Notes: generated from the letters alone by a model not told the origin. 64,000 bases of DNA from Gp6-AA40 sp963742105 (GCA_963742105.1 CAVUKN010000005.1:496001-560000); one strand, 5' to 3'. Counted from the first letter of the stretch, positions 24,448 through 34,253 are shown. Numbers and translations: made by a program.

Positions 24448-25245
24448 TCAGTCGCTTTGCCAGCCACCGTTGACACGGCTGAACTGCTGGTCATCGGTCA
24501 GAACGAACGTCCGACCATCCCACCTGCGATTTTCCACCTGAATCCGGTCAGTGGCCACGCGTATGACGTTGAAACCGTTCGCCTCGCCGCGGAGGCGCGT
24601 GGACGTGGCAGTCGAGGCCTCGACGACAACCGCACTTCGTCCACCGGTGTTGTAGCGCTGAGCTGAGTGCCCGGTGTAACTGGCGTGGAGGTGGCCCGTG
24701 AGGAACACATCGATGCCCGCAGCGGTCAAAGTGTGGAGCGGGGCGGTCGCACCGGCCCCGTCCGGGGCATCGAACGGGTGATGCGCCACCAGGATTTTCA
24801 CCATGAGCGGCGGCAGGGCACGGATCGACGACTCGACCCGCCGCAACGTGATGTCGTCGACGCGGCCACTCTTCCAGGTGCCGGGATTCGCCGTGTTGAT
24901 GCCGGCGATCCACGTGATCTCGTCCGTATGTGTGGGCGCCAGATCGGCGGTTACGAAGCGGATGTAGCCTCCCAGCGGGTCGAAGGCGCGCGCCATGACG
25001 TTATACAGCGGCACGTCGTGATTGCCGGGCACGACCAGGTGAGGTGACGGAAGCCGGTCGATGAACGCGCGGGCTGCGCGGAACTGCGCCCGGCGGGCAC
25101 GCTGGGTGAGGTCGCCGGAGACCGCGACGACGTGCGGCGCGAGCGCCCACACGGCATCGTGCAGCGCGTTGACGACGCGGGCATCAACGCGCCCGAAGTG
25201 CAGGTCCGAGAGATGGACGATCACACGTGACGGAGTCGAAAGCAC
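24448..25245 (-). CDS. Metallophosphoesterase (CpdA-like)
   Basis: 265 aa calcineurin-like enzyme with all motifs: VHLSDLHFGRVD (DxH), AVSGDLTQRARRAQF (GD), VVPGNHDVPLYNV (GNHD), ILVAHHPFDAP (H) and FLTGHLHASYTGHSA (GHxH). The NHDVP pattern and length fit the cyclic-nucleotide phosphodiesterase (CpdA) group, but substrate cannot be decided by reading. It starts 2 bases after the lipid kinase stop (25248), so the two are co-translated. Confidence 0.85.
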   Translation of the reverse strand: MLSTPSRVIVHLSDLHFGRVDARVVNALHDAVWALAPHVVAVSGDLTQRARRAQFRAARAFIDRLPSPHLVVPGNHDVPLYNVMARAFDPLGGYIRFVTADLAPTHTDEITWIAGINTANPGTWKSGRVDDITLRRVESSIRALPPLMVKILVAHHPFDAPDGAGATAPLHTLTAAGIDVFLTGHLHASYTGHSAQRYNTGGRSAVVVEASTATSTRLRGEANGFNVIRVATDRIQVENRRWDGRTFVLTDDQQFSRVNGGWQSD

Positions 25246-25247
25246 GA

Positions 25248-26135
25248 TTACTCTTGCTGGCGCCGGACCGCGACGCGCAGCGCGCCCGGCCTGGTGCGGA
25301 AGCGCAGCGGCGTGCGCAGCGTGACAATCTCGCCGTCGATCGCGATACCGAGGCGCGGGCGCCAGGCGTCAATCGTCACGGCGGTCGTCTCGAGCGCTTC
25401 GAACTGTTCGAAGCTGACCAGCCTCCCCAGGAGCGTCGCTCCGAGCACACCCATCACGCCGCTCGCGCTCAGCTCCGGCGCCGTGCACACATGCAGCAGT
25501 CCCTGATCGAGCGCGGCACGTGATCCGAAATCGAGTCCGCCGAGCTGATACCGGTTGTTCCCGACGAACACGAACGGCGTCCTGACGGTCGCGGCGTTAC
25601 CGTCTTCACACTGGATGGCGACTTTCACGCGCCGGTAGCGCCGCCAGACCGTCCAGGATGCCGCGACCATCGCGCGCCATTTCCGCTGCCCGCGGCGTTG
25701 TCGCGCCTCCCGTTCCCAGACGAGGCGCGGATACAGCCCGACGCTGGAATTGTTGATGAACGTGCGGCCGTTCACCTCGCCGACATCCACGCGTGTTTCC
25801 GTTCCGTCGATCATGGCGTTGACCGCTTCGGTGACGTCGAGCGGGACGTGCAGATCCCGGGCGAAGTGATTGAGCGTCCCGAGCGGCAGCACTCCCAGAA
25901 CCGCGTTGGTCCCAGCGAGCACCGACGCCACGCTGCTGATGGTTCCGTCGCCGCCGCCCGCGGCGACGTGCGTGCTGCCTCGTTCGAGGGCGGCCCGGGC
26001 CGCCCTGCCCAGATCAGCGCCGCGGCAGATGTCGACGTGCAGCTCGACTGCACGATTGCCGCAGATGTCGCGAACGCGAGCGGCAACGTCCGGGGCGTCG
26101 TCACGAGACGCGTTGAGAATGACCGAGAGTCGCAC
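25248..26135 (-). CDS. Diacylglycerol kinase-family lipid kinase (YegS/DgkB-like)
   Basis: 295 aa. Nucleotide-binding signature VAAGGGDGTISSVASVL (GGGDGT, residues ~57-73), lipid/ATP region LGVLPLGTLNHFARDLHVPL, INNSSVGLYP and a C-terminal IAIDGEIVTLRTPLRF. Enzymes of this family phosphorylate diacylglycerol or related lipids at the membrane face. First gene of a tight minus-strand group with the phosphoesterase, the winged-helix protein and the 72-aa protein. Confidence 0.88.
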   Translation of the reverse strand: MRLSVILNASRDDAPDVAARVRDICGNRAVELHVDICRGADLGRAARAALERGSTHVAAGGGDGTISSVASVLAGTNAVLGVLPLGTLNHFARDLHVPLDVTEAVNAMIDGTETRVDVGEVNGRTFINNSSVGLYPRLVWEREARQRRGQRKWRAMVAASWTVWRRYRRVKVAIQCEDGNAATVRTPFVFVGNNRYQLGGLDFGSRAALDQGLLHVCTAPELSASGVMGVLGATLLGRLVSFEQFEALETTAVTIDAWRPRLGIAIDGEIVTLRTPLRFRTRPGALRVAVRRQQE

Positions 26136-26218
26136 GCGCGGATAGAAGCGGTCCGCGTGCCAACTCCCGGGGCAGATTCGTCGCGCGGGCGGTCAGCGCC
26201 CCGCTTCTGGCGTAGCGT

Positions 26219-27827
26219 CTATCGTCCGGTCATGGCGCGCAAGGCGGCCGCAATCGTCTCGACGGCTCCATCGGCCATGGCGCCGGCGCTTTCAGCGCTG
26301 CGCCACCCGACGAAACCATCTGGCCTGACCAGCGCTGCGCCATCCGCGCCAATACCGTAGGCGTCGGACAGGGCGCGATCGGGATCCTCGAAATCGACGC
26401 CGGCGCGGTAGCCGGCGAACCTGACCCGCGCACGCGACGCCGCTGCTGTTGCCGCGGAGCACCAGGCACCGCCATCGCGGGCGGCGATCAGCGTGAAGCG
26501 CGGTTCACACAGATCGAGCGTAGACAGCCGTTGGCCATTCCGGGCGATCCAGAGGTGCGGCGCGCGCGTGCCCGGCCGGCCGCGCGACTCGCGCGGATGT
26601 TCGTGCGCCGGCGGGGCGCCGCCGCATACGGCACGCGAGTCGTAGGCGTAGCCCAGTTCGACGTCGAGGTCCCCGGCCACCGGCTGCATGCCATCGGTGC
26701 CGATGTACGGTGCCGTCCGCGTGACGTAGCGTGAGTACGCCTGCTCGGTCGTGAACACGCCCACGGGTCGGCGCTCGACGTCGTAGGTTTCGAGCAGAGC
26801 GTCATCGGCTTCACCGTGAAGCACCATGGCGAGCTTCCACGCCAGGTTGTGCGCATCCTGCACGCCGGTATTGCCACCGAACCCGCCGTTCGGCGGCATG
26901 GCATGGGCGGAATCCCCAGCCAGGAAGACGCGGCCGGACCGGAATCGGGTCGGCCACCTCCGCCGAGGCATTCCACGGCATCATGTTCTCGATCGTGATC
27001 GGGACCGCGTCGCTGCCGAGCGCGATGCCCACCAGTTCGCGCGCCCGTTCTTCGGTCAGGCCGGTGGCGACGTCCGTGATCGGGTGCGCCGGATCGCCGA
27101 GCGCATTGATGGCCAGAAAGCCCCGGTCGAATGGCTTCTCGAACCGGAAGAACCCGCGCAGTGTCGGGTTGTTCACGTAGATCACGCTGAGATTGCGGCC
27201 GCGCAGCAGGCCCGTGACATCGGCCCGGAAGTAGATCGTGATGCTGCGCGAGAAGGTGCCGTGGCCGTGCATCGCAATGCCGAGCCGATCGCGGGTGCGG
27301 CTGTGCGCGCCATCGGCGGCGACCATCCACGGGGCGCGCACCACGGCTTCCTCGCCGGAATCACGATGCCGCAGCGTGGCGGTGACGCCGGACTGGTCCT
27401 GGGTGAACGAGATGACGTCGGTGGCGAACCGCAGGTCGGCGCCGAGCTCTTCGGCGCGTTCTCGCAGAAGCGGTTCGAGCAGGCTCTGCGAGATGAACAC
27501 CCGCTCGCACGGACTGACGTCGCGAATCCCTTCGTTCAGGTTGGCGATGAAGTGGGTCAGTTCGCGGCCGTTGAGCGTGTCCACGGCCATGATGGCGCCG
27601 TCCTGCACGAACTGCTCGCCCGACTTCTCGCGAACAATCTGTTCGATGCCGACGCTCCGCAGGATCTCCATGGTCCGCTGGGTGATCTGCGCCGCGCGCG
27701 GGTGGATCGCGGTTCCGCGGTGATGCTCCACCACGGTCGCACGGACACCCTGGTGGGCCAGCAGCAGCGCCGTCGACATGCCGACCAGGCTGCCGCCGAT
27801 GACCAGAACATCACATTCGTGATTCAT
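26219..27827 (-). CDS. FAD-dependent aromatic-ring hydroxylase (PheA/TfdB family), one apparent frameshift
   Basis: About 535 aa in two frames. N-terminal part: FAD dinucleotide motif VLVIGGSLVGMSTALLLAHQ and DG motif WMVAADGAHSRTRDRLG. C-terminal part: GD motif RVFLAGDSAHAMPPNGGFGG, then GVQDAHNLAWKLAMVL and a thioredoxin-like end. Removing one base from the GGG run at 26947-26949 joins them as SAEVADRFRSGRVFLAGDSA. The family uses NAD(P)H and O2 to hydroxylate phenols or polyketides. The start codon (27827) and first codons (MNHE) lie inside the family C repeat array. Confidence 0.85.
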
Positions 27828-27950
27828 GATTCGTGATTCTTGAATCGTGAATGGTGAATCATGAATCGTGAATGGTTGTTAATCCTGATTCGTGAGCTCC
27901 GGGGTCGCCGTCTCTCCAATCACGATTCACGATTCACGATTCACGAATCT
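27817..27950. repeat. Heptamer array family C, copy 2, carrying a start codon
   Basis: Left: CGTGATTCATGATTCGTGAT and TGAATCGTGAATGGTGAATC then ATGAATCGTGAATG; right: AATCACGATTCACGATTCAC then GATTCACGAATC. It fills the gap between the MBL-fold stop (27949) and the hydroxylase start (27827); the ATG of the latter is part of a repeat unit (ATGAATCACGAATG on the minus strand). Confidence 0.85.
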
Positions 27951-28908
27951 ACTTCGTTTCGTCCCACACGACCTGGGCGTTGTTCTTCACACTGTCGCCG
28001 AGGCCCGCCGAGTAGCCGGGATATTTCGCCGGCACCTTCCAGCCGGCAGCGAACTGGGCGACGGTCTGACCGCTCATCTTCGCGGCGCGGACGGCGTCCA
28101 CGAAGTCACGGATGAAATCGGCGTAGGTCTGGAGGTCAGCCAGGGTGGTTTGGGCGGGGGTATGACCGTTGATGAGCGTGGACACGTTCATCGCCGCCAA
28201 TCCCTTCGCCGCCGCGGCCACTGTCGCCGGGTAGGCGACGCCGCTGCCGCCGTTGTTGCGGTCCATGATCGGCAGCCCCTTGTTCGCGAAGACGTCGCCG
28301 ACGTGCGCGATGCCCAGGGCGGGGAAGATCACGAAGGTATCGCCGCCAGTGTGGGCGCGTCCGTAGTAGCGCAGTTCGACCCGGTCGTTGCCTGTGCCGA
28401 TCGTCAGCTCGCGCGTGTACGTCCGCTTCGGCAGTCCGCGTCCACCGTGCTCGGAGTAGATGTTGTTACTGGGAGACGAGGCCAGGCCGTAAACCTGCTT
28501 GACCTGCTGCATGGCCAGCTTCGCATTGGCGTGCGTCACGATGTCGACGGTCGGCGGGAACTCGACGTTGCCGTAGGCATGATCGAAATGCGCATGCGTG
28601 TTGATCAGCGTCGTTACCGGCTTGCTGGTGACCGTCTTCAGCTTGTCCAGAATCAACTGGCCCCAGCCCGGGAGCCCGGAGTCGACCATCACCACGCCAG
28701 CGCCGGTGACGAACGCGGCGACGTTGCCGCCCGCCCCGCGGATGACGAACAGGTTGTCGCGCACCTTCTCCACGCTCAACGCTTCGAGCGACGGCTTCTG
28801 CGCGAGCATCGCGGCAACCGGATCGGCGGGAGCCTGCGGCGCCGCATGCAGTCCGATCGCGACGATGGCGGTGACGACGAGCCCGGCGAGCAACGGTGTA
28901 CGTTTCAT
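27949..28908 (-). CDS. Secreted MBL-fold metallo-hydrolase
   Basis: 319 aa with a signal peptide (LLAGLVVTAIVAIGLHAAP). Metallo-beta-lactamase fold: LINTHAHFDHAYGNVEF (HxHxDH), GRAHTGGDTFVIFP, AHVGDVFANKG and STLINGHTPAQTT (metal ligands in order). The reaction is unknown; family members hydrolyse lactams, lactones, thioesters or sulfates. The start ATG (28908) directly touches a family A array, so no normal ribosome-binding site can be seen. Confidence 0.85.
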   Translation of the reverse strand: MKRTPLLAGLVVTAIVAIGLHAAPQAPADPVAAMLAQKPSLEALSVEKVRDNLFVIRGAGGNVAAFVTGAGVVMVDSGLPGWGQLILDKLKTVTSKPVTTLINTHAHFDHAYGNVEFPPTVDIVTHANAKLAMQQVKQVYGLASSPSNNIYSEHGGRGLPKRTYTRELTIGTGNDRVELRYYGRAHTGGDTFVIFPALGIAHVGDVFANKGLPIMDRNNGGSGVAYPATVAAAAKGLAAMNVSTLINGHTPAQTTLADLQTYADFIRDFVDAVRAAKMSGQTVAQFAAGWKVPAKYPGYSAGLGDSVKNNAQVVWDETK

Positions 28909-29083
28909 GAATTTACGAATTGACGAATTGACGGATTGACGAATTGATTGTGGAATTGCCGACTGCTGCGCACTCGGGGTTTGACGAGCCCAGGTGGTGT
29001 ATCCCGTCGCCGGCGAAGGGCCAGCTCCTCGCCTCCGCTGACTCCAAATTCGTCAATCCGTCAATTCGTCAATTCGTCAATTG
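28909..29083. repeat. Octamer array family A, copy 2
   Basis: Left arm: GAATTTACGAATTGACGAAT then TGACGGATTGACGAATTG (28909-28950). Right arm: AAATTCGTCAATCCGTCAAT then TCGTCAATTCGTCAATTG (29046-29083). A ~95-base unrelated middle separates them. It sits between two co-directional genes and supplies the stop codon of the PQQ dehydrogenase (AGCAATTGA). Confidence 0.9.
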
Positions 29084-30939
29084 CTTCCGTCGAGCCCGAA
29101 CGCGAGCAACACGTTGCCAGGCCGGCCGGCGATGCCGCCGTATCCCGAGTTGATGAACAGCATGCCGCCGGCGACGATTGGACCGGCGCCTTCGAGGCTG
29201 GCGCCAGCGGCCTTGACTCCGTTCACCGTCTCGAAATCCTTGTTCGTGTCGTAGACCCAGATCACGTCGCCGTTCGCCGTGTTGTAGGCGCGCAGGCCGC
29301 CGTCGATCGAGCCTGATAACACCGCGCCAGGAATCAGCGTCGTCGCGCTGCCCTGGGCGGCGCTGCAGCCGCGACCGCCCTTGCACAGGACCGGCTGCGG
29401 CGGTGCGGACCAGACGATCTCACCGTCGGCCATGCGCAGTGCCTTCAGCCCCCCCGGCGTCGGTGACTGCATGTCGCCGACACCGATGTACGCCGTGGTC
29501 CCGTCACTCGACGCGCCCCACTGGCCGCCGAACCCGCTGCCGCGGCCGATGCGTGTCTGCCAGACGATGGCGCCTTCGTTGTCGGGATCGAGGGCGAATG
29601 CCATGCCCGACTTCTGCGGCAGGACCAGGCGATCTTTGCCGTTGACCGTGACCAGCGTCGGCGGGGCGGAAAAGTCGAAGTCGGGCCCGAGTGCCTCCGG
29701 ACACGCCGGGTTGCTGCCGTCGTTCTTCTGCGGGCAGCCCATCGTCCAGCTGTCACCCGGTGTGGCCTGGCGCACCCACTTGATGACGCCCGTGTTGATG
29801 TCGAGGGCGAGCACCGCGTCGGTCGTCTTCTGGACCGGGTCGGCATAGCCGTTGCCGGTGGCGACATAGACCATGCGGCGTTTGGGATCGATGGTCGGTG
29901 ACGACCAGATGCCGCCGCCGGCGGGGCCGAACATCTGGACGCCGTCCTTGTTCACGCCGCGCGCTTTGTTCGGTTCGACGGTGTAGGTCTTCCAGATCAC
30001 CTTGCCGGTGTTCGCATCGAGCGCGTTGACGCTGCCGCGGAAGGTGCAGCAGGCGTAACCGCCGCGCCCTCCCTGTCCCTCTTCACTCAGTCCCTGCACG
30101 CCAACGTAGATGCGACCGTCGTGCACGGTGGGGGCGCCGGTGATCGCGGCGGACGCGTGTTCGTCCACCTTGGTCACCCAGAGTTCCTTCCCGCTGTTGG
30201 CGTCCACGGCGTAGATGTTGGCCTTCGAATCGCCGAAGTAGACCGCGTAGCCGCTGGCGCCGCGCGCCTTGTAGGGTGCCACCGAGAGCGCCGTGCGGAC
30301 GCCGGCTCGTGCCTTGAAGGTCCAGTACGAGCAACCGGTCTTCATGTCGAGCGCGACGACCTCGCTGTTCTCGTTCGCGGCGAAGACGCGTCCCCCGGCG
30401 ACCGCCGGCTGACCGCGCGCGGCCGCCACGTCGTGATAGCCGAAGGCCCATTTCAGTTTGAGCTTCGGAAGGTCGGCCGCGGTGAGCCCGCCGGTGGGCG
30501 CGTAGCGGGCGTTGGTAATCGCCGCGCCCCAGCCACTCCATGCCGGCCCTTTGGCCGGATCCGTCATCGCCTTCGTGGTCGTGCAGCGACCGACGGTGGG
30601 ATTCATCGAGTTCGCAGCGACGGTGACAGTGCGGCCGGTGAGGAATTCGGCCACCGCGACCTTTTCCGCATCGGACAGCGACGAGCCCTGCACCGTCATC
30701 TTGCCGTTGACCAGCGCGTTGACGATCGCCTCCGGCGACATCTGGCGGAACTGGTCGGGCGTCGGCGCCTTGAGGGTGTTGTCCGGTGAGTGGCAGGTGG
30801 CGCACGAGCGATTGAACACCGCCTGACCCGTCGCGGCCGCCTGGCCGCCGGCCGGCGGCGGTGCCTGCGGGGCCTGAGCCGAGCCGGCCACGGTGCCCAG
30901 CGCGATGAGTAATGCAGCAAATCCGGTCCCGAAGCGCAT
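29077..30939 (-). CDS. PQQ-dependent, heme c-containing alcohol dehydrogenase (polyvinyl-alcohol-dehydrogenase-like)
   Basis: About 620 aa from ATG 30939; the ~34 codons upstream are repeat-derived. Signal peptide (FAALLIALGTVAGSAQA), then a single c-type heme site NRSCATCHSPDNTLKAP near residue 45, then a PQQ beta-propeller with W-motif blades (SGKELWVTKVD, NTGKVIWKTYTV, NTGVIKWVRQA). Adjacent cysteines in YACCTFRGSVNALDANTG match the vicinal disulfide of PQQ dehydrogenases. Domain order heme-then-propeller fits the PVA dehydrogenase type. It passes electrons from periplasmic alcohol oxidation to cytochrome. Divergent from iorA across a family C array. Confidence 0.85.
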   Translation of the reverse strand: MRFGTGFAALLIALGTVAGSAQAPQAPPPAGGQAAATGQAVFNRSCATCHSPDNTLKAPTPDQFRQMSPEAIVNALVNGKMTVQGSSLSDAEKVAVAEFLTGRTVTVAANSMNPTVGRCTTTKAMTDPAKGPAWSGWGAAITNARYAPTGGLTAADLPKLKLKWAFGYHDVAAARGQPAVAGGRVFAANENSEVVALDMKTGCSYWTFKARAGVRTALSVAPYKARGASGYAVYFGDSKANIYAVDANSGKELWVTKVDEHASAAITGAPTVHDGRIYVGVQGLSEEGQGGRGGYACCTFRGSVNALDANTGKVIWKTYTVEPNKARGVNKDGVQMFGPAGGGIWSSPTIDPKRRMVYVATGNGYADPVQKTTDAVLALDINTGVIKWVRQATPGDSWTMGCPQKNDGSNPACPEALGPDFDFSAPPTLVTVNGKDRLVLPQKSGMAFALDPDNEGAIVWQTRIGRGSGFGGQWGASSDGTTAYIGVGDMQSPTPGGLKALRMADGEIVWSAPPQPVLCKGGRGCSAAQGSATTLIPGAVLSGSIDGGLRAYNTANGDVIWVYDTNKDFETVNGVKAAGASLEGAGPIVAGGMLFINSGYGGIAGRPGNVLLAFGLDGSN

Positions 30940-30951
30940 CGAGCCTCCGCC

Positions 30952-31069
30952 AATCGTGAATGGTGAATCGTGAATCGCGAATGAAAGCGCCGGTATGATA
31001 CCGCTGGTCCGGCTGGTAGAATTCCCCAACTCGTGATTCACGATTCATGATTCACGATTCACGATTTCC
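30952..31069. repeat. Heptamer array family C, copy 3, in a divergent promoter region
   Basis: Left: CAATCGTGAATGGTGAATCG then TGAATCGCGAATG; right: CGTGATTCACGATTCATGAT then TCACGATTCACGA. It occupies nearly all of the 142-base gap between the PQQ dehydrogenase and iorA starts, so any promoters for the two operons must lie in or between its arms. AAGGAG for iorA follows directly. Confidence 0.85.
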
Positions 31070-31081
31070 AAGGAGTCCAGC

Positions 31082-31537
31082 ATGGTCTCGCTCGAGGTCA
31101 ATGGCAAGAGATACGACGTGGATGCGAGCCCCGACATGCCGCTGCTGTGGGTGATCCGCGAGAACATCGGCCTGACCGGCACGAAGTTCGGCTGCGGGCT
31201 CGGCCAGTGCGGCGCCTGCACCGTGCACGTGGACGGCACGGCGGTCCGGTCGTGCTCGACGCCGGTGTCCACGGTCGCTGGCAAGAAGATCACGACGATT
31301 GAAGGGCTGTCGCCGGCGTCGAATCATCCGCTCCAGGTGGCCTGGATCGCCGAACAGGTGCCGCAGTGCGGCTACTGCCAGTCCGGTCAAATCATGTCGG
31401 CGGCGGCGCTCCTCGCGAAGAACCCGCGCCCGAGCGATGCCGACATCGACACGGCCATGGCCGGCAACATCTGCCGGTGCGGCACCTATCAGCGCATCCA
31501 CCGTGCGATTAAACGTGCGGCTGGCCAGCGCGCGTAA
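31082..31537 (+). CDS. iorA: Isoquinoline 1-oxidoreductase alpha-type subunit, (2Fe-2S) protein
   Basis: 151 aa xanthine-oxidase-type iron-sulfur subunit. Plant-type cluster FGCGLGQCGACTVHVDG plus upstream Cys, and the second cluster CGYCQSGQIMSAAALLA with NICRCGTYQRIHRAI. The LLWVIRENIGLTGTKFGCG start is typical of IorA. It carries electrons from the Mo subunit to a cytochrome. AAGGAGTCCAGC precedes ATG 31082. The iorB gene follows after 12 bases. Confidence 0.9.
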   Translation: MVSLEVNGKRYDVDASPDMPLLWVIRENIGLTGTKFGCGLGQCGACTVHVDGTAVRSCSTPVSTVAGKKITTIEGLSPASNHPLQVAWIAEQVPQCGYCQSGQIMSAAALLAKNPRPSDADIDTAMAGNICRCGTYQRIHRAIKRAAGQRA

Positions 31538-31549
31538 GGGAGGTCTCCG

Positions 31550-33710
31550 ATGGACACGACCATGACCAGCCGGCGCACCTTCCTGAAGACGGCCACTGCC
31601 GCGGGTGGTGGACTGATGATTGGCGCGTATCTGCCGTCGCTCGGCGCCGACGAGGCGACGCTCGAGGCGGCAACCGCGTTCGAGCCGAACGTCTGGGTGA
31701 AGATCACGCCCGACAACAAGGCGCGCATCATGCTCTCGATGCTCGAGATGGGGCAGGGCGTGATGACCGCCATGCCGATGCTGCTGGCCGAGGAACTCGA
31801 TCTCGACTGGAACGACGTCACCACCGAGTGGGCACCGGCCGACCGCCGTTACGGCAATCCGAACTTCGGCGGCTCGCAGACCACGGCCGGCAGCAACAGC
31901 ACGCGCGGCATGTGGCGCGTGTTGCGCGGCGCGGGCGCCAGCGCGCGCGCCATGCTGATCACCGCCGCCGCGCAGACGTGGAGCGTTCCTGAAAGCCAGC
32001 TCACCACCGACAAGGGTGAAGTGATCCACCAGGCGAGCGGCCGTCGTCTCAAGTACGGCGCGCTGGTCGACAAGGCGTCCACCCTGCCGGTTCCGGAGAA
32101 CGTTCCGCTCAAGCCGCCGACCGCGTTCAAGCTTCTCGGCAAGGACCTGGCGCGAATGGACATTCCCGAGAAGGTGAACGGGAAGGCCGAGTTCGGGATC
32201 GACGTCAAGCGCCCGGGCATGCTGGTGGCGCGCGTCGTTCGCGCGCCTGTTCACGGCGGCAAGGTGGCGAGTTTCGATGCGACGACGGCAAAGGCCGTTC
32301 CCGGCGTTCGCAACGTCGTTCAGATCAGCACGGGCGTCGCCGTCGTCGCAGATGGTTACTGGGCCGCGACGAAAGGCGCGCAGGCGCTCACGGTCCAGTG
32401 GAATGACGGCCCGATGGCCAGCGTGTCGAGCGACACCATCCTGAAGCAGTTCGCGGAGCTCGCGAAGAAGACCGGCAAGGTCGCGCGCAACGACGGCGAT
32501 GCCGACAAGGCGATTGCCGGAGCGGCCACGACCTACGAGCGCGTGTTCGAACTGCCGTATCTCGCGCACGCCACCATGGAACCGATGAACTGCACCGCCG
32601 AGGTCACGGCCGATCGCTGTGACGTGTGGGTGCCGACACAGTCGCAGACGAGCACGCAGCAGGCGGCGATGGCGGCCTCCGGTCTTGCCCGAGGCCAAGG
32701 TATTCGTCCACACCACGTATCTCGGCGGCGGCTTCGGCCGTCGCGGCGAGACCGACTTCGTCACCGACGCGGTCGAGACGTCGAAGGCAGTGGGGAAGCC
32801 GGTCAAGGTGATCTGGTCGCGCGAAGACGACATGCACCACGACTACTACCGGCCGATCACCTACATCCGCCTCCAGGCGGCGTTCGATGCGAACAACAAT
32901 CCCATCGCCTGGAAGGAGCACATCGTGCAACCGTCGCTGCTCAAGCGCCTGAGCGGCAGCCTGGACGCGATGGGCGGAATCGACCGCATCTCGGTGGATG
33001 GCGCCGCGGATCTGCCGTATGCGATCCCGAACATCCGCGTCGAGTACACGGAAGCCGACCCGGGTGTTCCCTACGGCTTCTGGCGCTCGGTCGGCAACTC
33101 GGTCAACGGCTACGTCACCGAGGCGTTCGTCGACGAGATCGCGGCCACGCAGAAAAAGGACCCGTACGAGTTCCGTCGCGACCTGCTGGCGAGCCAGCCC
33201 CGACATCGCGCCGTGCTCGATCTCGTGGCCGAGAAATCGGGCTGGAAGACGCCGCCGCCGGCGGGACGGTCCCGCGGCATCATCGTGCACAAGGCGTTCG
33301 AGAGCATCATCGGCCTCGTCGCGGAGGTGTCGGTGAACAATGGCAACGTCCGCGTGCACAAGCTGACGTGTGCCGTCGATTGCGGCTGGGTGGTGAATCC
33401 GGACACGATCAAGGCGCAGATGGAAGGCGGTCTGCTCTACGGGATGTCGGCCGCGCTCAAGAGCGGCATCACGATCCGCAACGGACGGACGGTCGAGAGC
33501 CATTTCGGCGACTACCAGGTTGTCCGTCACAACGAGGCGCCGCAGATCGACGTCTACCTGGTGCGCAGCACCGAAAATCCGGGCGGCATCGGCGAGCCGA
33601 GTACCGCGCCAATCGCCGGTGCCATCGCGAACGCCGTGTTCGCCGCGACCGGCAAGCGTGTTTACACGCTGCCGATCAAAGCGGAGGCGCTGCGCGGCGG
33701 AACGGCCTGA
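31550..33710 (+). CDS. iorB: Isoquinoline 1-oxidoreductase beta-type Mo-binding subunit, Tat-exported, one apparent frameshift
   Basis: About 720 aa. Tat signal (TSRRTFLKTATAAGGGLMIG), then the IorB-type molybdopterin domains: MLEMGQGVMTAMPMLLAEEL, FGGSQTTAGSNSTRGMWRVL, HTTYLGGGFGRRGETDFVTD and the active-site Glu loop ENPGGIGEPSTAPIAGAIAN. The frame breaks after AAMAASGLA at CCC 32688-32690; one base removed, it continues EAKVFVHTTYLGGG to a stop at 33710. It hydroxylates N-heterocycles or aldehydes in the periplasm, with IorA and the nearby cytochrome c as electron path. The real substrate is unknown. Confidence 0.88.
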
Positions 33711-33713
33711 GTC

Positions 33714-33798
33714 GCTGGACTTTGGTCTTTGGACTTCGGAACGCTCGCCCGAGCATTACCAAGACCAGGACCAGACCAAAGACCAAAGACCAAGTCCG
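33714..33798. repeat. Heptamer array family F, copy 1 (TTTGGAC / GTCCAAA)
   Basis: GGACTTTGGTCTTTGGACTT on the left and AGACCAAAGACCAAGTCC on the right form inverted arms with a ~35-base middle that itself holds ACCAGGACCAGACC. It lies between convergent genes (stops at 33710 and 33801). A second copy is at 62.1 kb. Confidence 0.8.
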
Positions 33799-33800
33799 TC

Positions 33801-34253
33801 TCAGTGCAGCGATCGCAAAAACGCGATCACGTCGGCGGCATCCTGTCGCGTCATATGGAAGCGCGGCATCGGCGGACGCAGTTGCCGGCCGTCGCGTCCG
33901 ATCGCGCCGTCGGTCAGCAGCCGCAACGCCATCTTGTCGTCGTAGCCGGGCAATCCGCGGTTTCGCGGCGCGCGAGTGGCCCAGTCGTTCGGCCAGGGCG
34001 GCGCGAACGGGATGTTCCCGCCCAGGTACATGTCGGCGGCGATGATGCGCCCCTCGGCATCACGGGTCGAGTGACACTCGACGCACATGGCGACGTGCTC
34101 GGCCAGATAACGTCCGTGCTCGACATTGCCCGGTGGCAGGACGCCGGTCTCGACCGGCGCCGCCAGCGGCGCCGCCTTGCGCTGCGCCTCCGTTGAGGAG
34201 ACGGTGACGACGAACAGGATAGTTGCGATAGCGATGATCGTGGGTGTCCGCAT
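33801..34253 (-). CDS. Periplasmic mono-heme cytochrome c
   Basis: 150 aa from ATG 34253 with signal peptide (IIAIATILFVVTVSSTEA). One heme site, MCVECHSTRDAEG, and a likely axial Met in RPPMPRFHMTRQD. The length and single domain fit the cytochromes that accept electrons from IorAB-type aldehyde oxidoreductases. It converges on iorB rather than lying in the operon, but the pairing is common for this enzyme type. Confidence 0.85.
   Translation of the reverse strand: MRTPTIIAIATILFVVTVSSTEAQRKAAPLAAPVETGVLPPGNVEHGRYLAEHVAMCVECHSTRDAEGRIIAADMYLGGNIPFAPPWPNDWATRAPRNRGLPGYDDKMALRLLTDGAIGRDGRQLRPPMPRFHMTRQDAADVIAFLRSLH

Noticed and set aside
31052..32833. 593-codon minus-strand open frame opposite iorA/iorB
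   Set aside because: Arg/His-rich composition without a recognisable domain; it is the antisense of well-supported Mo-oxidase genes and reflects high third-position G+C.
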